Assembly (NCBI RefSeq): GCF_003590095.1
Contig: NC_039483.1
Coordinates: 3,720,001-3,784,000, forward strand
From: Trichoplusia ni
Lineage: Eukaryota; Arthropoda; Insecta; Lepidoptera; Noctuidae
Reading direction: 5' to 3'
DNA length: 64,000 bases
Made by a program: the position numbers and the translations under genes. Every line of letters starts with the position of its first letter. Positions within the stretch are counted from its first letter, which is position 1. Shown here piece after piece: positions 10,734 to 22,632 of the stretch. Under the pieces are notes generated by a model. That model saw nothing but the letters and a program-made list of their open reading frames with translations. It did not search any database and was not told the origin of the DNA.

Positions 10734-12470
10734 CATCATCTCATCTCAGCCTATCGCCGTCCACTGCTGAACGTAGGCCTCCCCCAAAGAGCGCCAACCA
10801 TCCCGGTCCTGGGCAGCCCGCATCCATCCGCTGCCAGCCACCTTCTTCAAATCATCGGTCCATCGTGCCGCAGGACGTCCTACACTACGTTTGCCTACAC
10901 GTGGTCTCCACTCTAACACGTGTCTGCTCCATCGACCGTCTGTCCGTCTGCAGACATGGCCGGCCCATTTCCACTTCAGCGTGCTGATTCTGCGAGCAAT
11001 ATCGGTAACTTTGGTTCTCTGGCGGATGACTTCGTTACGAATTTTATCCACCAGAGATACCCCGAGCATCGCTCTCTCCATCGCACGCTGAGCAACCTTG
11101 AATTTATGGACCAGGCCCACGGTGAGTGTCCACGTTTCAGCTCCATACGTCATTACGGGTAGGACGCACTGGTTAAAGACCCTGGTCTTAAGGGATTGTG
11201 GTATCGACGATTCAAAGATATGACGTAGCTTCCCGAATGCTGCCCAGCCCAAACGTATTCTTCTGCTCGCTTCCTTCTCGAAGTTGTGTCTCCCCAGTTG
11301 GATGGTTTGGCCAAGATATATGTATTCTTGCACAACCTCGAGAGCAGCGCCATTTACGACCACGGGTCTCGGAAGAACAAGGCCATTGTACATGACTTTA
11401 GTTTTATTTAGGTTCATTCCGAGACCCACACGTCGCGAAGAATCGCTTAGGCCGTTAAGCATCAGCTCCAACTCCTGCAGAGATTCCGCCATGATGACTA
11501 TGTCATCTGCAAATCGCAGGTGTGAGATGTACTGACCGTTGATGTTCAATCCCCGTCCTTTCCAATCAAGCGTTTTAAAAACGTCCTCCAATGCGTTTGT
11601 AAACAGTTTCGGAGAGATTACGTCTCCCTGTCTTACTCCTCGACGCAATTGGATTGGTTTTGTGCTCTGTTCTTGTACTTGAACGGTCATTGTCGCGGCC
11701 TTGTACAAACACCTCAGCACCTCGACATATCGGCAGTCCACGAGACATCTCTGCATGGATTCCATCACAGCCCAGGTCTCGACGGTGTCGAAGGCTTTTT
11801 CGTAGTCCACATACGCTAGGCATAGAGGTTGATTATACTCCTCTGTCTTCTGTATAATTTGCCTTAGCGTATGTATGTGGTCCACGGTGCTGTAGCCTTT
11901 TCGAAACCCGGCCTGCTCCGGTGGCTGGAAGTCATCGAACTTTTGGGCGAGACGATTCGAGATAACCCTCGAGAACAGCTTATACACATGGCTCAGAAGT
12001 GAAATGGGGCGGTAATTTTCAAGCCGCGTATTATCGCCTTTTTTGAAAAATAATACCACCACGCTTCTGCTCCATGCCTCCGGTGTTATGCCAGTATGGA
12101 TGACGGAATTGAAGAGCTTAACAAGCTCTGTCAAGACAGGTGTTCCACCTGCCTTGAGCAGCTCAGTGGTTATTCCGTCATCTCCCGGAGCTTTGTTGTT
12201 GTGTAGCTGTCCGAGAGCTATTCTAATCTCACCCATGTCAATGTCGGGAAGCTCGTCTGTAAGGTGGCGTGTAAGTCTGGCTCGTGGGTCATCCGCGCTG
12301 TGTGCTTGGGGCGGGCTCGATTTTGGTGAGTATAAGTCCCCATAATACTTTTCGACTTCAGCGAGTATCTCTGGCTTCGAGGTAACGGTAGTGCCCTGTG
12401 ACGTACTGAGTTTTGTCAGGTGACAACGGGAGATATGAGCCTTGGAAAATACTTTTGAGCCTTGGTTCCG
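10734..12470 (-). mobile_element. 5'-truncated RTE-clade non-LTR retrotransposon
   Basis: A 1.74-kb copy in minus orientation, flanked by an 11-bp target duplication CATTGCAAAAT (10723-10733 and 12471-12481). Its 3' end is a short repeat tail (GAGATGAGATGATG), as in RTE elements. The 5' part with the endonuclease domain is missing, so this is a dead-on-arrival copy made by incomplete reverse transcription. The exact target duplication and the open frame suggest a young insertion. Confidence 0.9.
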
Positions 12471-12485
12471 CATTGCAAAATGCAT
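10746..12485 (-). CDS. RTE reverse transcriptase, N-terminally truncated, 579 residues
   Basis: One uninterrupted frame of 579 residues ending in TGA. It shows finger motif NNKAPGDDGI (96-105), palm motif A YVDYEKAFD (225-233), motif B GVRQGDVISP (283-292), catalytic FADD (325-328), and the C-terminal region with YGAETWTLT and KWKWAGHVCRR usual for insect 'endonuclease-reverse transcriptase' proteins. It would copy element RNA into DNA at the target site. Full-length RTE proteins are near 1000 residues, so the N-terminal apurinic-type endonuclease is absent. The first five residues come from the target duplication and flanking DNA, so the ATG is accidental and translation in vivo is doubtful. 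Confidence 0.9.
   Translation of the reverse strand: MHFAMRNQGSKVFSKAHISRCHLTKLSTSQGTTVTSKPEILAEVEKYYGDLYSPKSSPPQAHSADDPRARLTRHLTDELPDIDMGEIRIALGQLHNNKAPGDDGITTELLKAGGTPVLTELVKLFNSVIHTGITPEAWSRSVVVLFFKKGDNTRLENYRPISLLSHVYKLFSRVISNRLAQKFDDFQPPEQAGFRKGYSTVDHIHTLRQIIQKTEEYNQPLCLAYVDYEKAFDTVETWAVMESMQRCLVDCRYVEVLRCLYKAATMTVQVQEQSTKPIQLRRGVRQGDVISPKLFTNALEDVFKTLDWKGRGLNINGQYISHLRFADDIVIMAESLQELELMLNGLSDSSRRVGLGMNLNKTKVMYNGLVLPRPVVVNGAALEVVQEYIYLGQTIQLGRHNFEKEASRRIRLGWAAFGKLRHIFESSIPQSLKTRVFNQCVLPVMTYGAETWTLTVGLVHKFKVAQRAMERAMLGVSLVDKIRNEVIRQRTKVTDIARRISTLKWKWAGHVCRRTDGRWSRHVLEWRPRVGKRSVGRPAARWTDDLKKVAGSGWMRAAQDRDGWRSLGEAYVQQWTAIG
12471..12481. repeat. target site duplication, right copy (RTE)
   Basis: CATTGCAAAAT, identical to 10723-10733, at the truncated 5' end of the element. 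Confidence 0.88.
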
Positions 12486-13154
12486 AAACCCAATATGGTA
12501 CCGTAAATAAAATTTAAAAACAATCTACAAATTTTAAAAACAATGGAAGAAAAGTTTAACTTTCGAAACAGTTGGTATCTTTTTTGATATCTTAGTTGGT
12601 ATCTACTAACTTCCAAAATGTTGTTACCATAATAAAAGAGCAAACATTACATAGCATCAAAAAATAAAATAAATACCGATTAAACAATAACATTGCAGTT
12701 TTATTTTGTTTTACTTTCGATTATTATGTGATCTCATGATATTTTAACAGCCAGTGTCTCTACTACTCGAATATCCATTAAACTGTAGGTAACGTCAATT
12801 AATTCTCCGTTAAATGTCAATTGTCATCTTAGTCAATGGCAGACTATGAGTCTACTATATAGTCTACCATTTGTATATCTTCATAACCTCAACTTGGTCA
12901 TATCAACATAAAATTGAAGAAAACTTATAACATTTCGCTTGAAGATTCTTACAAACTTGTATTTCTATTAACGAACTGCAGAAAATAGGTTCCAGGAATT
13001 TGTTTCTAGGTAAGGTAGCGAAGGGTAAAATGGAACCTAATTGCTAAGTATCGTCCGCACGTCCGTAAATAAGCTGTATCACACTATCACATAAAAAGTC
13101 AAAGCTTAGATAGTTGGGATTTTCACAGTCAATGCCTTTCTGATGCCGCTACAA

Positions 13155-13408
13155 TCTATACTAATATATAAAGCTGAAGAGTTTGTTTGTTTGTTTGAAC
13201 GCGCTAATCTCAGGAACTACTCTTTCAAATCGAAATATTCTTTTTGTGTTCAATAGATCATTCATCGAGGAAGGCTTTAGGCTATAAACCATCACGCTGC
13301 GACTAATAGGAGCGAAGATACAATGGAAAATGTGAATAAAAACAGGGCAGGTATAAATCATAACTTATATCTTCTACCCACGGGGACGAAGTCGCGGGCA
13401 ACAGCTAG
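13155..13408 (+). mobile_element. non-autonomous Helitron-like element, 254 bp
   Basis: Starts A|TCTATACTAATATATAAAGC and ends GGGCAACAGCTAG|T: the 5'-TC, CTAG-3', A/T insertion pattern of Helitrons without target duplication. A GAC-GAA-GTC hairpin lies shortly before the 3' end. Frames across it are by-products. Confidence 0.85.
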
Positions 13409-13854
13409 TAACAAAAAATATAAAGTTAAGTTAATGGTTTGCACGGTCATCAATTTGACGGGTGACCAATTTCATTATTTAATACATTCGATATTAACTC
13501 ATAATACATTAGATAACACTGTACAGCTGATATTTTCTATCATAAATAAATACAAACGCAACCCGGACTTTACTAACATTAGTGGGTCAATTTATAAAGC
13601 CATGCGACAATTTATGAGATTGGGTCATTGTGTTTCATCCAAAACGATTGCAATAATATAATTTACCGGTTAATTGATCTGAATTATATTTGTTGCATAA
13701 TATTTCAATATTGGCGTGGCGCTCTACTGACTCACTGAACTCATGATACCGTAATTATGATAGCAAAAAAAACTGACGGCGATCAGAAAAGAGGCAAATT
13801 GGTGTAAAATCCTACTTTTGTAAACATGTAATTTTGTATGTTTGGATTCGTTTG

Positions 13855-13995
13855 TTCCTCTTTCACGCAAAACCGACTAAACAGATGTAGACGAAAATTG
13901 GTACACAGATAGTTTATGAGTAAGATTAACACATAGGATAGATTTTTATACTAATTTTATGTTCCGAAGGAATCATTTTTTATTTGTAGCGGGCG
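13855..13995 (+). mobile_element. Helitron-like fragment, second subfamily
   Basis: TTCCTCTTTCACGCAAAACC and the following GTAGACGAAAATTGGTAC match the reverse complement of the middle of 17967-18178. Both ends are degraded. Confidence 0.5.
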
Positions 13996-14472
13996 GGTTG
14001 TGTGTTCAATCCTTTCCGATACGGGAAGAAGCGTGTGCTAAGGCATGTGTAGGACGGCATTTTAGTAGATATTGAGATGCAAAAGAGCCATCAAAGTACT
14101 TTCGAAAAGACTAGATTAATAAAATTGTGTTTGTGTACATAAAAAAAACCTACTCATGAATATTAAAATGTGATCTTTTTAGCGGCTTCACGTTATAAAA
14201 CGCTATTGTTTTAGCGCGCCGTCTATTTTTTGTCTGGTCTGTAGATCACATCTATGTTTTTACGGTGTAATAATTAGATTTCTACAATTCTCAGAATTAA
14301 CATGCTCAGTGATATTCTATACACGGTGAAGGTATAATATTACGAAACAAACTTTTGACTGTAAATTATAGAGTCGTGAGCAATCTCTTTCTTTAATTCC
14401 AAAATTTCCACAATTTTAGGAGTTGCTTACCTACTTCTGAAAAAAGGGCTAAAGTCTTTCTTGTCACCGACT

Positions 14473-14715
14473 GGCCTATTAGTCTAGTGGTTAGAAGCTC
14501 TGACTGCTATAACGGAGGTCGTTGGTTCGATTCCCAACCTGGATATATGTTTATGTGATGAGCACGATTATTTGTTCTGAATCTGGGTGTAATTTATGTA
14601 TAGTATATGTATTTAGAAATTTAAAAGGAAATGATTATCAGTTGTCTAGTACTCATAATACAAGCTTCGCTTTGTTTGAGACTAGATGGCGTTGTGTAAA
14701 CGGTGTGGAATATTA
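14473..14715 (+). mobile_element. tRNA-derived SINE, family A
   Basis: Head TTAGTCTAGTGGTTAGAAGC, B box TGGTTCGATTCCCAACC, body with TGATGAGCACGATTATTTGT and AAGCTTCGCTTTGTTTGAGA. Colinear with 193-460. Confidence 0.78.
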
Positions 14716-15215
14716 TTTGTCTCGACCAACAAAGGGTCCAATTATGACACTATAACATTATTTTACAACTTTGCCACTATATTCATATTATTTAATTTTA
14801 TTCAACAAACTTCCATGTGTATTCAAGATGCTTCACACTTATATTAAAAGAAGTCGTTATGAGTAAACAATTGCTTACAACACGTGATTATTTAGCAGCA
14901 GTAATCAATATTTGTTCCGTACACATAATATGCGACAAAGTCAAGGCTATTTAGAATAGTTTACATTTTAAAATAGACTATTTGACCAAAAATAATGCTT
15001 AATCGGTAAGACAGATTTCCAAAAAATATTGCCTACGTATTTTTTCTTTTAGCTCGTAAACAAAAAATGAACTTGACATTGTGTTATTATTTCATTTCCT
15101 ATTGTGACTGACCAAAAATAACGGCTTTAAGATATTCAATAACAATGTCAAGCAATTAATAAGTTTCAGTAGGATTTTTTAAACCGCAGAACGTCAAAGG
15201 CCAAAGGCCAAAAAG

Positions 15216-15252
15216 CTGAATTTATTTCATTAAATTAACGAAATAAATTCAG
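15216..15252. repeat. 13-bp perfect inverted repeat
   Basis: CTGAATTTATTTC and GAAATAAATTCAG with an 11-base loop. No role known. Confidence 0.5.
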
Positions 15253-16044
15253 TTTTACTAAATTGTAAATGTATTATTCTGACGCAACTTAATACAAGAG
15301 AAAGCAGAGTTATTTGTGATTTAAGTGGTCAAAAATTCTGCAATTTACGAAAAACGTGAAACAATACTTTCTATGTTCTTTCTAAAAAACTTTCGCAGAG
15401 ATTTCGAGTCGACAAAGCATTAAGGTCAATTTATAATAATGAGTCAATGTTAATGTATTTTTGTTGTTAAATTGTAAATAAGATTACATTTTTTTAACCG
15501 CAATTAAGAATTTTTTTCTTTCGTAAAATGATAAAAATGCCTTTATAATTAAAGTGTTTGATATGAGTCATCCGTTCGTATGTATTTTAAGTAATTATGC
15601 TAATTAAACGCCTCGAAAGTCTTTGAAAATATATATATATATAGTTTAAATTACGCGTATACAAAGGCGTTATTTTTTCTGCTAAAATTGTATATTTTGA
15701 ATCGTACACGCTTCATTTCTTTTCCTACACTATAATAATATGTCTTAAATGACACTTCATTGGTACCACCAGCCTTAGTGTACTTCTTACTTAGGAACAG
15801 TTTCCTATAAAGACTGGGTTACGCTAAGATAATTAATTTCAATACGAGTATAATCGTTTTTTTTTGTCCATACAGATATTAAGAGCCATTCATAATATGT
15901 TGTTATCATCCAGTAAAGCAACCTAAGATTGCACTCACACTTATTGTAGACATGTCAAAGGCAAGCGCACGATGAACTAAGGCAGGGCGAAAAAATGTAC
16001 AATTTCGTGTCTTGTATCCGATGCAAGCTACTGAAGATTATTAA

Positions 16045-16321
16045 TCTATACTCTATACTTACTTAATATATAAAGCTGAAGAGTTTGTTTGATTGTTTGT
16101 TTCTTTGTTTGAACGCGCTAATCTCAGGAACTACTGGTCCAAATTGAAATTTTTTTTTGTTTCGAATAGACCATTCATCGAGGAAGGCTTTAGGCTACAA
16201 ACCATCACGCTGCGACTAATAGGAGCAAAGATACAATGGAAAATGGGAAAAAAAACAGGGCAGGTATAAAGCATAACTTATATCTTCTACCCACGGGGAC
16301 GAAGTCGCGGGCAACAGCTAG
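16045..16321 (+). mobile_element. non-autonomous Helitron-like element, 277 bp
   Basis: Same family and orientation as 13155-13408, with TC start and CTAG end intact and small insertions near the 5' end and in the GTTT run. Confidence 0.85.
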
Positions 16322-16873
16322 TGTGATGTATAAAACCAGTGTAAAAAGACCCTTACTCCTTGCGTACACCTTAACTGTTCGATCAGCTTTACATGGTTCC
16401 TTAAGATGGTTTTTCGGCAACCAAAACTTTATTCATATACGCAGAGGCTTTAAGCCATGTTTGTAGCACTAGCCTAAAATTAACGCGGAAATATACGCGA
16501 CAAACAGCAATAATACTTCGTAAGTCCTAATAAGAATGATCTATTAACTTCGACAATTAAATGTAATGTTAATAACTTACTCGTTTATCTATAAAATAGT
16601 AATATAAGTCATTTTAATTTCAGTCATCTTTTTGTTATTATATTACCCATTGTGAGACGATGGAAATTTATTTTCTGTTTGATTTTAATGTGTTTTCAAT
16701 TATGACAAATCAAGATTTATAGTCGGCTGTAAAATAAAGTAAATATCTAAGAAATACTAAGAATAAATAAATAAATGAATTATAATTTTAGTGAATAAAA
16801 ATGACTGACGATTATTTCATATTAATCGTTATAGTTGTGTACTTACTTTTGGGTGAACAATCCTAGGTCTTTA

Positions 16874-17084
16874 TCTATACTATATACTAATATATAAAGC
16901 TGAAGAGTTTGTTTGTTTGTTTGAACGCACTAATCTCAGGAACTACTGGTTCGAATTGAAAAATCCTTTTTGTGTTGAATAGACCATTTATCAAGGAAGG
17001 CTATAGGCTATATAACATCACGCTGCGACTAATAAGAGCGAAGATACAATCGATCACGTGGACGAAGTCGCGGGCAACGGCTAG
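16874..17084 (+). mobile_element. non-autonomous Helitron-like element, 211 bp, internally deleted
   Basis: Same family; ends TC and CTAG kept. About 45 bases before the 3' hairpin are missing compared with 13155-13408. Confidence 0.85.
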
Positions 17085-17834
17085 TTATTAATATTTTGAT
17101 ATCAATAAGTAAAAGCTTACCAAAATGATGAAGTACGATAAGGGCAATAATTTATTCATTCTTAAAAATAAAAAAACATCAAGTTGGTTTATTTTTAATA
17201 CATCAAATTAAATACGTTACAAAAGGTGTGTGAAAACATCGTAAAAAAAAAAGCCTTAAACAAAAGATATTAATAGATGTGAAAAAATAACAGTGCAAAA
17301 ACTACCTCATATTTACTCCACCATAATTTGCCGGCGCTGATTTCAATTTACGGCGTATCTATCGTAAAAATCTTTACATCACAGCGTGCAATAACCCTTT
17401 TTCCAAAACGACACACGGATACATAATAATGACGCACAAATATTACATCTGGCTATCTAAATTCATTATAAGATTTGCGGAAGATTAATTATATTTTAAA
17501 TTCTTAAACTAACAGCTTGTTTATAAACTGTACCGTAATTTGAAGTTGTAGATTTTTATTTAAGTTTGACTTTGACAAGAAATGCCAAAGTGGAAAGGTC
17601 CAAGGTCTATTTTAAAGTCAAGATTACTTAATAAATACTGACCTTTTTAAAGGGCTAAGGCTAATTTGCTTGCTCTTACACATAAGTATGATTCAGGCAG
17701 ATTTTTATGTAGAGTGAACTATAAAACAATTTAATCTTAATTACAATGCGATAATGACGGTTAAGAGTATCATAATTTAAAATTAATTAAGCATTTTTTT
17801 GGTGACTGTACTTTAATATATGAAATCATTCGAC

Positions 17835-17945
17835 TCGTGACCCAGCCGCCGCGTCACCTTAAGACTAGGAACTCCGGTGGAATCCAAAACTAGGCAGGCG
17901 ATCCCGATAAATACGAGTGACGCCTCGTTAAAATTATTGTTATAA
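17835..17945. repeat. distant fold-back relative
   Basis: CCGGTGGAATCCAAAACTAG and CCCGATAAATACGAGTGACG resemble the arm of 46018-46084 but are heavily changed. Confidence 0.4.
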
Positions 17946-17966
17946 TAATTTAGCTATTATATTATA

Positions 17967-18178
17967 TTAGCTATTGCCCGCGGGCTGGCCTGCTACAAAT
18001 CTAAAATGATCATATAAAATCGGGATGAAAACTACCCTACATGTTAATCCTGGTTATATAAACTATCTGTCTAGGTACCAAGTTTCGTCTAAATCCGTTC
18101 AGTGGTTTTTGCATTAAAGAGTTACAGACATCCATACATCCATACACACAAACTTTCGTGTTAATTATATTACTAGGA
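17967..18178 (-). mobile_element. Helitron-like element, second subfamily
   Basis: In minus orientation it runs from TCC to GGGCAATAGCTAA, a decayed CTAG end. It shares ATCCGTTCAGTGGTTTTTGC and ACATCCATAC with 23450-23644 and 54727-54985. Confidence 0.65.
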
Positions 18179-20077
18179 AGTAGTTATATTTTTCACAACA
18201 TATGGTGTGCAAAAAAGTTTAATATAAGTTACTGAATTTGCCGTCGTCACAAAGACGCGGAATAACAAAATAATTCGAACTTCCATAGTGACCGTTGATC
18301 AATGGTACTTCAAATAGGGCTGTCAAAATTAATTAAAGACTAAAATTATTTTTATACACTTTTCAAAGACATTTTTTTATGCAATGGCGTAAGACCTTCG
18401 TGGTATTAACCTCAAGTGCTTTTTTTGTTGCTTATGTTATTTTAAATTCAAGGTACAGGGCCATAAAAATAATATGGATAAATGAGTACGTCACGAATAA
18501 CTATTGTTGACATTATGAATGATGATTTTGTACTCTAAGCGTTTGTTCATAATTATTATTCATGTTAAATAACATATTCACACTTAATTTAATATTAAAA
18601 TATTATTTATCACTGCAAATAATAGATAAAAACACGGCAAAATGTTAGTAAAAAAATATAAAAGGCTTATCTAAGTATAACGTGACAAATAACAACAAAT
18701 ATTTACATTGTCAACCAAATAACTTCCCAAGCAAACACTATTAAAAAAAAACTGTTTCTTTTTTAGTGACAACCCTAAGAGTAAACTTCTATTTATTATT
18801 CTATACAGGTGTATATCTCCAAACATCTGTGTGTCTGTCTGTTTCGTAAAGGATGTCGTTGTGTTTGTATGTCCGTCACGCGTAGAGTCCGCTAAGAAGA
18901 TTGCTGCAAAGTGTAGGTGCTACAGGAAAATTGCCACACTTTATAAATTGGTCTTCGGTGTTTTTTTGATAACCATGTGTTGTGTGTGTCACAATTTATT
19001 AGAACACATCGAGTATGGACGAATGTTGCACAGCACAATGGCGTCCCGAACAAAATCAATGAAAATAGAGATTCGTTATCAAAATCTCGGATCACGTCCT
19101 TGCAAAATAGATTGACTATAGCTATCAATCTACCGTCAATCCATTTTGTATTATCTCAATCTGAATCACGATCAATGGTACAATACACATCTCATTTGAA
19201 TAAAAAAATGCGGAAATGAAACAGGTCAGTTTCTACGAAAATAAATAAATGAAAATTCATTGACTTTTGTAATTCTAAACTTGATTAACTTGCTTAAAAA
19301 TATACATTATGTAATATTGCGAGTTCATTCTTAAATATATCACTTCCCTTAAAAGCTTGTATTTCTTACACGTGTTTTTTTTATATTACGATGTTCATAA
19401 TAAGGTTGTTGACATCTTTGGTCAAAAAAGCAAAAATAAAACTTAGAAATGAACGGGGGCCAAAGAAGAGAATGGGTGAACAGATTTGGTTTATTTTAGC
19501 CTTAAATATTCATGAAAGTCCAGGAAAGGTTTAAACGGTGATAAAATATGGAAAAGTTGCAAAAAAATGTATTTTTGTCTACATTGTTGTCATCGACTTT
19601 CAGGCGGTACTTAGTTCGCCAGGACAGCTAGATAAAAAGCCTCAATCATTACACATTTCGTATTACTGTTGAGAAACGAAGGTCAAACTAAGAATCTAAG
19701 AGATATGAATAAATTAGATTACTCCAAACTTAATCGACGATAGCCATTCAGAAGGCATGAAGGTGTCATTAAACTATTTGCATGCCCGCAAAATGTAGCC
19801 CACTATATTCTAAGTCCATCGCTAGAGAAATTAACCTTGGTTTAACTGATTCCGATCACGTAGTCCAGTGTAACCCGCCCTTGGGCCCGCTTAACTACGG
19901 ATATGTATGTGTGCAGTTCGATTCTTGTGCAAAAACTTTTGTAGATTGTATTTTTGTTAAAGCTAAAAGCGTGGTGTTATAAGTTTGTCAGGTCTGTCTG
20001 TTTGTGGCATCATAGCTCCCGAACTGATAAAGTGGTTTAAATTTAGGTAGTTTTGTGTGGGTGTATTACGTGAGTGT

Positions 20078-20095
20078 ACTTAGGCATATTTGATA
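20078..20095. repeat. target site duplication, left copy (5S-SINE)
   Basis: ACTTAGGCATATTTGATA; partner at 20461 with one C for T. Confidence 0.8.
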
Positions 20096-20460
20096 TGAGA
20101 GGAGCTCGTGGCTAAGCTATAACCGCATAAGTGATTCGATCACAGGTTAAGCTATGCTTGACGCGGTTGGTCCGTAGATGGGTGACCATCTTTGTCATAA
20201 CGAGTTCCTCCGTGTTTCGGAAGGCACGTTAAATTGTGGGTCCTGGCTGTTATTCCTACATCTTTGACAGTCGTTACAGGTAGTCAGAAGCTTGAAAAAG
20301 TCTGACAGCCAGTCTAACCAAGGGGTATCGTGTTGCCCAGGTAACTGGGTTGAGGAGGTCAGATAGGCAGTCGCTACTTGTAAAACACTGGTACTTAGCT
20401 GAAACCGGTTGGACTGGTAGCCGACCCCAACATAGTTGGGAAAAGGCTAGGCCAATGATG
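20096..20460 (+). mobile_element. SINE with 5S rRNA-derived head, 365 bp
   Basis: The head (20101-20215) resembles 5S rRNA: GATCACAGGTTAAGC then GCGGTTGGTCCGTAGATGGG and GTGACC, in the order and spacing of the 5S internal promoter. A unique body follows (GGTAGTCAGAAGC, AACTGGGTTGAGGAGGTCAG) ending AACATAGTTGGGAAAAGGC with an ATGATGA tail, probably copied from a partner LINE. It is flanked by an 18-bp duplication (20078-20095 and 20461-20478, one mismatch). Confidence 0.82.
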
Positions 20461-20478
20461 ACTTAGGCATATCTGATA
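20461..20478. repeat. target site duplication, right copy (5S-SINE)
   Basis: ACTTAGGCATATCTGATA, directly after the ATGATG tail of the element. Confidence 0.8.
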
Positions 20479-20770
20479 AAAAAGCGTGTTCAAAGAAACA
20501 TTTACAAACCATTCAGCTTGATAATGTTAGTATAGACAAGAATAGATTTGGCATTTAGCATTTGCAATTCAAATATTGCGCGCGCCTTGAGTAAGTAACG
20601 AAGCAATCAATTAAAAGCCTGATTCCTTAAAACAAGATTTTACCATTTACACCACCAGTTGAATAAAAAACAGTTTTAAAGTTTATTTTTCCTTCATCCT
20701 ATAATACTTTTATATTAAACTTCCTTAAAAAATGTTTCTGTACTCAGCAAATTATATTATAAATATATAC

Positions 20771-20840
20771 ATGAAGTGATGTAAATTTTTTGTAATATTA
20801 TTACAAAAAATTACATGTATGTATTTCTTCATGTGTGTAT
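20771..20840. repeat. AT-rich palindrome
   Basis: TTTTTTGTAATA / TATTACAAAAAA with a 1-base centre, extended by GTAA/TTAC and ATGAAG/CTTCAT farther out. Confidence 0.5.
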
Positions 20841-21587
20841 TTCTCTCAACAATAACTGTTAATAAAAAACCAAAGATAAAAATAAAAATCATTCATTTAA
20901 AAATTACAACTAGGTACTTCATATAATGCCGAAAAACAATTTACAACTGCAATAATTTAAAAGGTGCTGATTTTAAAATTTTGATTCCAAACCTACGCAG
21001 GAGATTCCAGAAATAAATGTTTCTAACGTAGTCAGTTACTATCTTCTGCTAGAGCTAGGATAGAGGCTTGTAAAGCCACACCCATAAGTCCGATGAAACA
21101 GTCAAAGCCTTTTTGGTAAGGCGGGAAAATCCTCATTGACACCCACCTCCCCGAAAGAAGAAGTGAGTAGTGTCATACTTACTGACTAAACCTGAAACGC
21201 CGTATAACGTCACCCGCATTTAAACGTCAATGCATAGCAATTCATAACGCACTGACTTCGGGCCACCGACGGCTTGCTTTCGCGTTTTGGACCCAGTCAA
21301 AACCTGCGTCAAACTCCAGAACCCACATAAAAAGGTGGTGATAGCCTCTCCTGATAACAATTAACCTTGTTAAAACAATGATATACATTGTCTTAAGGAC
21401 AATTAAGTTCCGTGTTGGCGGTACATTTCGCTTCCTCACATTGATTGCATTCAGCAATTATTAATTAAAACTCTTATCAGTATTTCCGGCACGTCTCAGG
21501 TCGTTGAGTGCACCTATACATTGTTTGTTTTGTTTTATAAACATTAACGCGTGGCCTGTACTATGATATCTGCAAACGTAAATATTG

Positions 21588-21645
21588 GTTGTGTTGAAGC
21601 AAGACGCCGCTCTACAAAGCTGTACTGCTGTCTTGCTTCCACAAC
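21588..21645. repeat. dispersed 58-bp palindrome, copy 1
   Basis: GTTGTGTTGAAGCAAGAC pairs with GTCTTGCTTCCACAAC across a short centre (CTCTAC / GTAC). Family: GAAGCRAGACagCG...CGctGTCTYGCTTCCACAA. Confidence 0.75.
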
Positions 21646-22339
21646 TCCTGTGTTTATACTGTAAACTTTCGTAGTAAGCGGGCTGATCGTTAAAAGCAAT
21701 TGTAATGTATTGTATTGTAAAGTCTCGTATGCATTTCGAAACACTCAACTCTACAATACTCATGTATTGAACTTTTATGTCTTTAACTATTTTATTTTAT
21801 TTCATTAACTCGAAAAAAGACTTGAATATTAATTGATATTGAATTATTTGTGGTGTCTAGAAGATTCTGAAAGTTTCGGCACTTTTTTCTTACGTTAAGC
21901 CTATCTGACGTCCTTTTAGTTCAAATATTCGAGTTTACTAAACAACTTCGTTGATAGTAATCCTAAAAATACCAACATTTCTTAAGTTACTGCCAATACA
22001 ATATTCATACTTTAAGTTAACGTATATGCTGTAGACAATCGATACTCATTCGACTCTTTTCAACAATAAAACCAAATGTTATTCGAACAGATATCATAAT
22101 AATTTGCCTTGAGGCCGACTTGTAAAAGTGAAATGGATACTCCAAGTGGAAGTTATATAAAACAGTTTTTTTTCTTGGTTGTGTTTATAAGAAAGGTAAG
22201 CTGAACGAATGAATATCTATTCATAGCAGGGACAATATAAATAGGGTCCGAAATTCGCTTTAGTGTTTTTGATAGTATCAAAAAGATATACAAAATATTT
22301 GCCTTAAGGTCAAATGGGACCATTTGATACCTGTGACAC

Positions 22340-22632
22340 AAGTTACAGATCATAGGTTAAGCTACACTTCATATGGTTGTCCCTAGACGGGTGACCATCT
22401 AAGTCAAATCTCCGAGTTCCGAAAGGCACGTTAAATTGTGGATCCCGTCTGTTAGTTACGGGTAGTCAGAAGCTAAAATGTCTGACAACCAGTCTAAATA
22501 GGGGGTATCGTGTTCCCCAGATAACTGGGTTGAAGAGGTCAGATAAGCAGTCTCTCCTTGTAAAACACTGGTACTTAATTGCCTCAAGTTAGACTGGCCG
22601 ACAAAAACATAGTTGGGAAAAGGCTAGCATCA
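22340..22632 (+). mobile_element. 5S-derived SINE, older copy
   Basis: GATCATAGGTTAAGCTACAC, GGGTGACCATCTAAGTC, the body and the end AACATAGTTGGGAAAAGGCT match 20096-20460. The start of the head is lost. Confidence 0.75.

Larger units (their letters stand above)
12482..16044. other. non-coding, AT-rich
   Basis: Apart from the Helitron-like and SINE copies listed for this interval, nothing supported is visible. Open frames here are short and without motifs. Confidence 0.6.

Noticed and set aside
10601..11162. Plus-strand frames up to 128 codons
   Set aside because: They are shadows of the minus-strand reverse transcriptase frame.
15216..15252. Perfect 13-bp hairpin as a terminator
   Set aside because: There is no gene upstream, and such terminators are not used for eukaryotic protein genes.
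16205..16420. Open frames of 71-76 codons on both strands
   Set aside because: They run across a Helitron-like element and recur in its other copies; no protein motif.
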